36,184 nucleotides of DNA from contig JBDIVL010000039.1 in NCBI GenBank assembly GCA_039794405.1, positions 1-36,184 on the forward strand, read 5' to 3'. This stretch comes from JBDIVL01 sp039794405 (GTDB lineage: Bacteria > Planctomycetota > Brocadiia > Brocadiales > Brocadiaceae). Made by a program: the position numbers and the translations under genes. The notes beneath the pieces are model-generated. The model did no database searches, had not been told where the DNA came from, and saw nothing but the letters and a program-made list of their open reading frames with translations. Position 1 is the first letter of the stretch; each line of letters begins with the position of its first letter. Below are positions 34,239 to 36,184 of this stretch, one piece after another.

Positions 34239-34285
34239 GAAATATTTCTTACAATACCATTACCATTATAAAAGGAATTACAATC

Positions 34286-35410
34286 ATGACAGACACATCG
34301 CGGGATATTTCTTCTTATTTTATTCCATTTCATAACGATCTTACAGATGATGGTAAAGACTTCCAAACGATCGTTACCAAAGTAAACGCTCTTATTGAAG
34401 ATGGCAAATGGGATGATGCCTATCCATATTTAAAGCGCTCCGTTGAGATAGATCCCAATTATGCAGAAGGGTATAATCATCTCGGAGTATTTTATACAAG
34501 AAACAAGAACTACATTGAGGCAATTAATAACTTTAAAAAGGCATTACAGATTAATTTTGCCTTAACTGAAGCCCACTATAACCTCGCCTCTGTATATATG
34601 GAACGCAAGGAATATCATATGGCGCTTCCCCATTTTAAGGAAGTTGTTCTGGCCAATCCTAATGATTATGAGACATATTACCTCATGGGTCAATGCAGTT
34701 TCCTTAATAATATGGAAAAAGATGCCTACGCCTTCTTCTCTGAGTCCTATAGGCTGAAACCAGACCATATACCATCAGCCATAAACCTTTGTAAGCTGCT
34801 TATCAGGAGAGAGAACTATACAAAGGCCAAAAATACACTTCTCGCCATACTCAAAAATAATGAATCCATTCCGGAGATACATTTTTTACTTGGTGTTATC
34901 TATAAGATAGAAAAGAAATATCCCAGGGCCATGAAACATTTCCGTGAAACGCTGCTTGAAGACAAAGGTAACACGGAAGCGTACAACTTGATCGGTGAAT
35001 GCTGTGTTGAATTGGGAATGGATGAACAAGCAGAAAGCTTCTTCACCATGGCTATCAAACTTAATCCATCTTATGTAAGCGTATTTTATAAACTTGGAGA
35101 TCTTTATTACAGACAAAAAAGATACATTGACGCTATTTCCACACTGGAAGAATATATCAAAACGAAAGAGGCGACTGATAGTATCAATGCGCTTTGGTCA
35201 GAAACTATGAATACAAACAATGAAGAGATAATACCAATTTATAATCTTTTGGGACGCTGTTATCAAATGACACATGACCCTATGAAAGCCCGCTCTGTCT
35301 GGGAAAAATCCCTGGCCATAAAATCTGAACAACCGGACATAAAAGATGCACTCGCAAATTTACCTCAACCGGCTCATGTACATAGACGAATTAGTCTTGT
35401 AATTGATTAG
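34286..35410 (+). CDS. TPR-repeat protein at the end of the flagellar run
   Basis: Of 374 residues, about 25-350 are tandem tetratricopeptide repeats, for example PNYAEGYNHLGVFYTRNKNY, FALTEAHYNLASVYMERKEY and NTEAYNLIGECCVELGMDEQ. No signal peptide or catalytic domain is seen, so it is probably a cytoplasmic scaffold. It follows csrA by 47 bases with AAGGA before the ATG and is likely co-transcribed. A role in flagellar regulation or assembly is suggested only by position. Confidence 0.85.
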   Translation: MTDTSRDISSYFIPFHNDLTDDGKDFQTIVTKVNALIEDGKWDDAYPYLKRSVEIDPNYAEGYNHLGVFYTRNKNYIEAINNFKKALQINFALTEAHYNLASVYMERKEYHMALPHFKEVVLANPNDYETYYLMGQCSFLNNMEKDAYAFFSESYRLKPDHIPSAINLCKLLIRRENYTKAKNTLLAILKNNESIPEIHFLLGVIYKIEKKYPRAMKHFRETLLEDKGNTEAYNLIGECCVELGMDEQAESFFTMAIKLNPSYVSVFYKLGDLYYRQKRYIDAISTLEEYIKTKEATDSINALWSETMNTNNEEIIPIYNLLGRCYQMTHDPMKARSVWEKSLAIKSEQPDIKDALANLPQPAHVHRRISLVID

Positions 35411-35860
35411 GTACTTAGTGTCTCAAACACCGGCAAATCATCCATACAGAGCGAAGGCTCCCTTTCCTCCAAAGTATGAGAGCCCTCATTCCATCCATAA
35501 TGAGAGAAGGACACTCTCCTTCAGATGCAAATATTTATAAGCATATCCCTATTGAAGTAGAGAAGAAATCCCTTGCTTTATTCTTTCACTAGGTGGTATT
35601 CTTTTATCATGTGAGCCCTAACCCATTCAAAGACGAGTGCCTTGACATACATATTTGTATCTTTGTTTTCTCAAAGATTGGGCTGTCTAAAAAATATCAT
35701 CAGTAAAGCTATACACCCATAAAAGGTATGTTTGAGTATCAATTTGTGGGGATAACGCGTTATTATAAATGGCTAAGTGGGGAATAAATTTACAAAAAAT
35801 TATTTTTTGGTCATCCCTATACGTTTGGAATTAATATACGGCCTTGGATTGGTACCAGGC

Positions 35861-35914
35861 ATAGGCAAACGTGCCAAAAATGTTTCGGTTCAATCGTGGA
35901 CGATTGAACCAACC
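35861..35914. repeat. Dispersed repeat B, copy 2
   Basis: It matches 16673-16726 along its length (ATAGG, AAACGTGCCAAA, TGTTTCGGTT). It contains a perfect 11-bp inverted repeat at 35887-35910 (GGTTCAATCGT against ACGATTGAACC). Confidence 0.8.
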
Positions 35915-35980
35915 CTTATTGTTTGAAATTCCTAAACGTAAATTAGGCCTTCGGCGACTTTTTATATCACTTGCACTATC

Positions 35981-36067
35981 GTAGGGGCGAACCTTGTATT
36001 CACCCAAATGGGAAACAAACAAAAACGTTTTGAACCGTACAGAGCAAGGGCGAACACATGATAGGGG
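35981..36067 (-). repeat. Dispersed palindromic repeat A, copy 2 (core inverted)
   Basis: The reverse complement aligns with copy 1 (23238-23334) through GTGTTCGCCCTTG, GTTCAAAACGTTT, TGTTTGTTTCCCAT and AAGGTTCGCCCCTAC. The sequence to its left (GGCGACTTTTTATATCAC) matches the sequence to the left of copy 1 in the same, not the opposite, orientation. Confidence 0.8.
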
Positions 36068-36184
36068 TAGGGAAGGCTTTTGCCTCCCCTCCCTCCGAAC
36101 CGTACAGGCGGATCTCCCGCATACGGCTCTCCAGTCAGTGGGTACCACATCGGGATTGACAGGCCAGCGCATGGGTTGTGGTTA
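36068..36184 (-). mobile_element. Group II intron-like RNA fragment
   Basis: On the minus strand, GAGCCGTATGCGGGAGATCC followed by GCCTGTACGGTTCGGAGGGA forms a two-part hairpin (GAGCCGTA with TACGGTTC; GCGG with CCGC). From memory of bacterial retro-introns, this phrase with its purine-rich tail accompanies the intron-encoded reverse transcriptase. No reverse transcriptase reading frame is inside the window. It may continue beyond the right edge or be a remnant. The phrase is recognised by eye only. Confidence 0.5.

Larger units (their letters stand above)
35411..36184. other. Gene-free right end with repeats
   Basis: About 770 bases hold no credible gene. Repeat B copy 2, repeat A copy 2 and a group II intron-like fragment crowd into the last 330 bases. 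The first half (35411-35820) is AT-rich with short inverted phrases such as GAAGGACACTCTCCTTC (35515-35531). Confidence 0.5.

Noticed and set aside
35831..36172. 113-codon minus-strand frame at the right end
   Set aside because: It crosses repeat A, repeat B and the intron-like fragment; its segments recur as repeats rather than as a protein family.

Overview
The window is about 36 kb of AT-rich DNA from a flagellated, Gram-negative-type (two-membrane) bacterium. P- and L-ring genes (flgI, flgH), a LolC/E-type permease and several lipoproteins show the outer membrane. A FliW-CsrA pair, sigma-54-like promoters in front of flagellar genes and intergenic gaps full of small palindromic repeats fit an anammox-type planctomycete (Brocadiales). 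That assignment is an inference from overall style, not from a marker gene; other low-GC diderms with FliW/CsrA remain possible.

Layout. (1) 1-874, minus strand: tRNA-Thr(TGT), tRNA-Tyr(GTA), tRNA-Gly(TCC), tRNA-Thr(GGT), then the 5' end of tuf (EF-Tu). This is the classical tRNA-tuf order, but it is split by a 308-bp AT-rich spacer carrying a consensus sigma-70 promoter. (2) 935-9068: housekeeping genes: aroC (minus), a LolC/E-type permease, a J-domain/TPR protein, purC and suhB-like (plus), nth and an aquaporin-family channel (minus), and pssA (plus) behind a 700-bp regulatory-looking gap with perfect palindromes. (3) 9428-15548, minus strand: a tight run purF, SPASM-type radical SAM, B12-binding radical SAM, family 2 glycosyltransferase, purM. 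(4) 15971-18254: thiE and two putative lipoproteins. (5) 18854-35410, plus strand: the flagellar rod/hook/filament-junction region fliK, flgD, (S23-type four-helix-bundle ORF), flgE, flgF, flgG, flgA, flgH, flgI, flgJ (rod-binding domain only), flgN, flgK, flgL, fliW, csrA, and a TPR protein. (6) 35411-36184: no gene; dispersed repeats and a fragment resembling group II intron RNA.

The flagellar block encodes the rod, hook, rings, hook-filament junction, their chaperones and a post-transcriptional switch (FliW binding CsrA). Three good sigma-54 promoter matches lie upstream of fliK, flgF and fliW. This suggests a hierarchical sigma-54 programme.

The most unusual points are: the S23-like ORF between flgD and flgE, flanked by direct and inverted heptanucleotide repeats; a palindromic repeat inside the 5' coding part of flgH, whose signal peptide lacks a lipobox cysteine; purine genes enclosing two radical SAM enzymes and a glycosyltransferase; and two families of dispersed palindromic repeats, one of which seems to have an inverted core.
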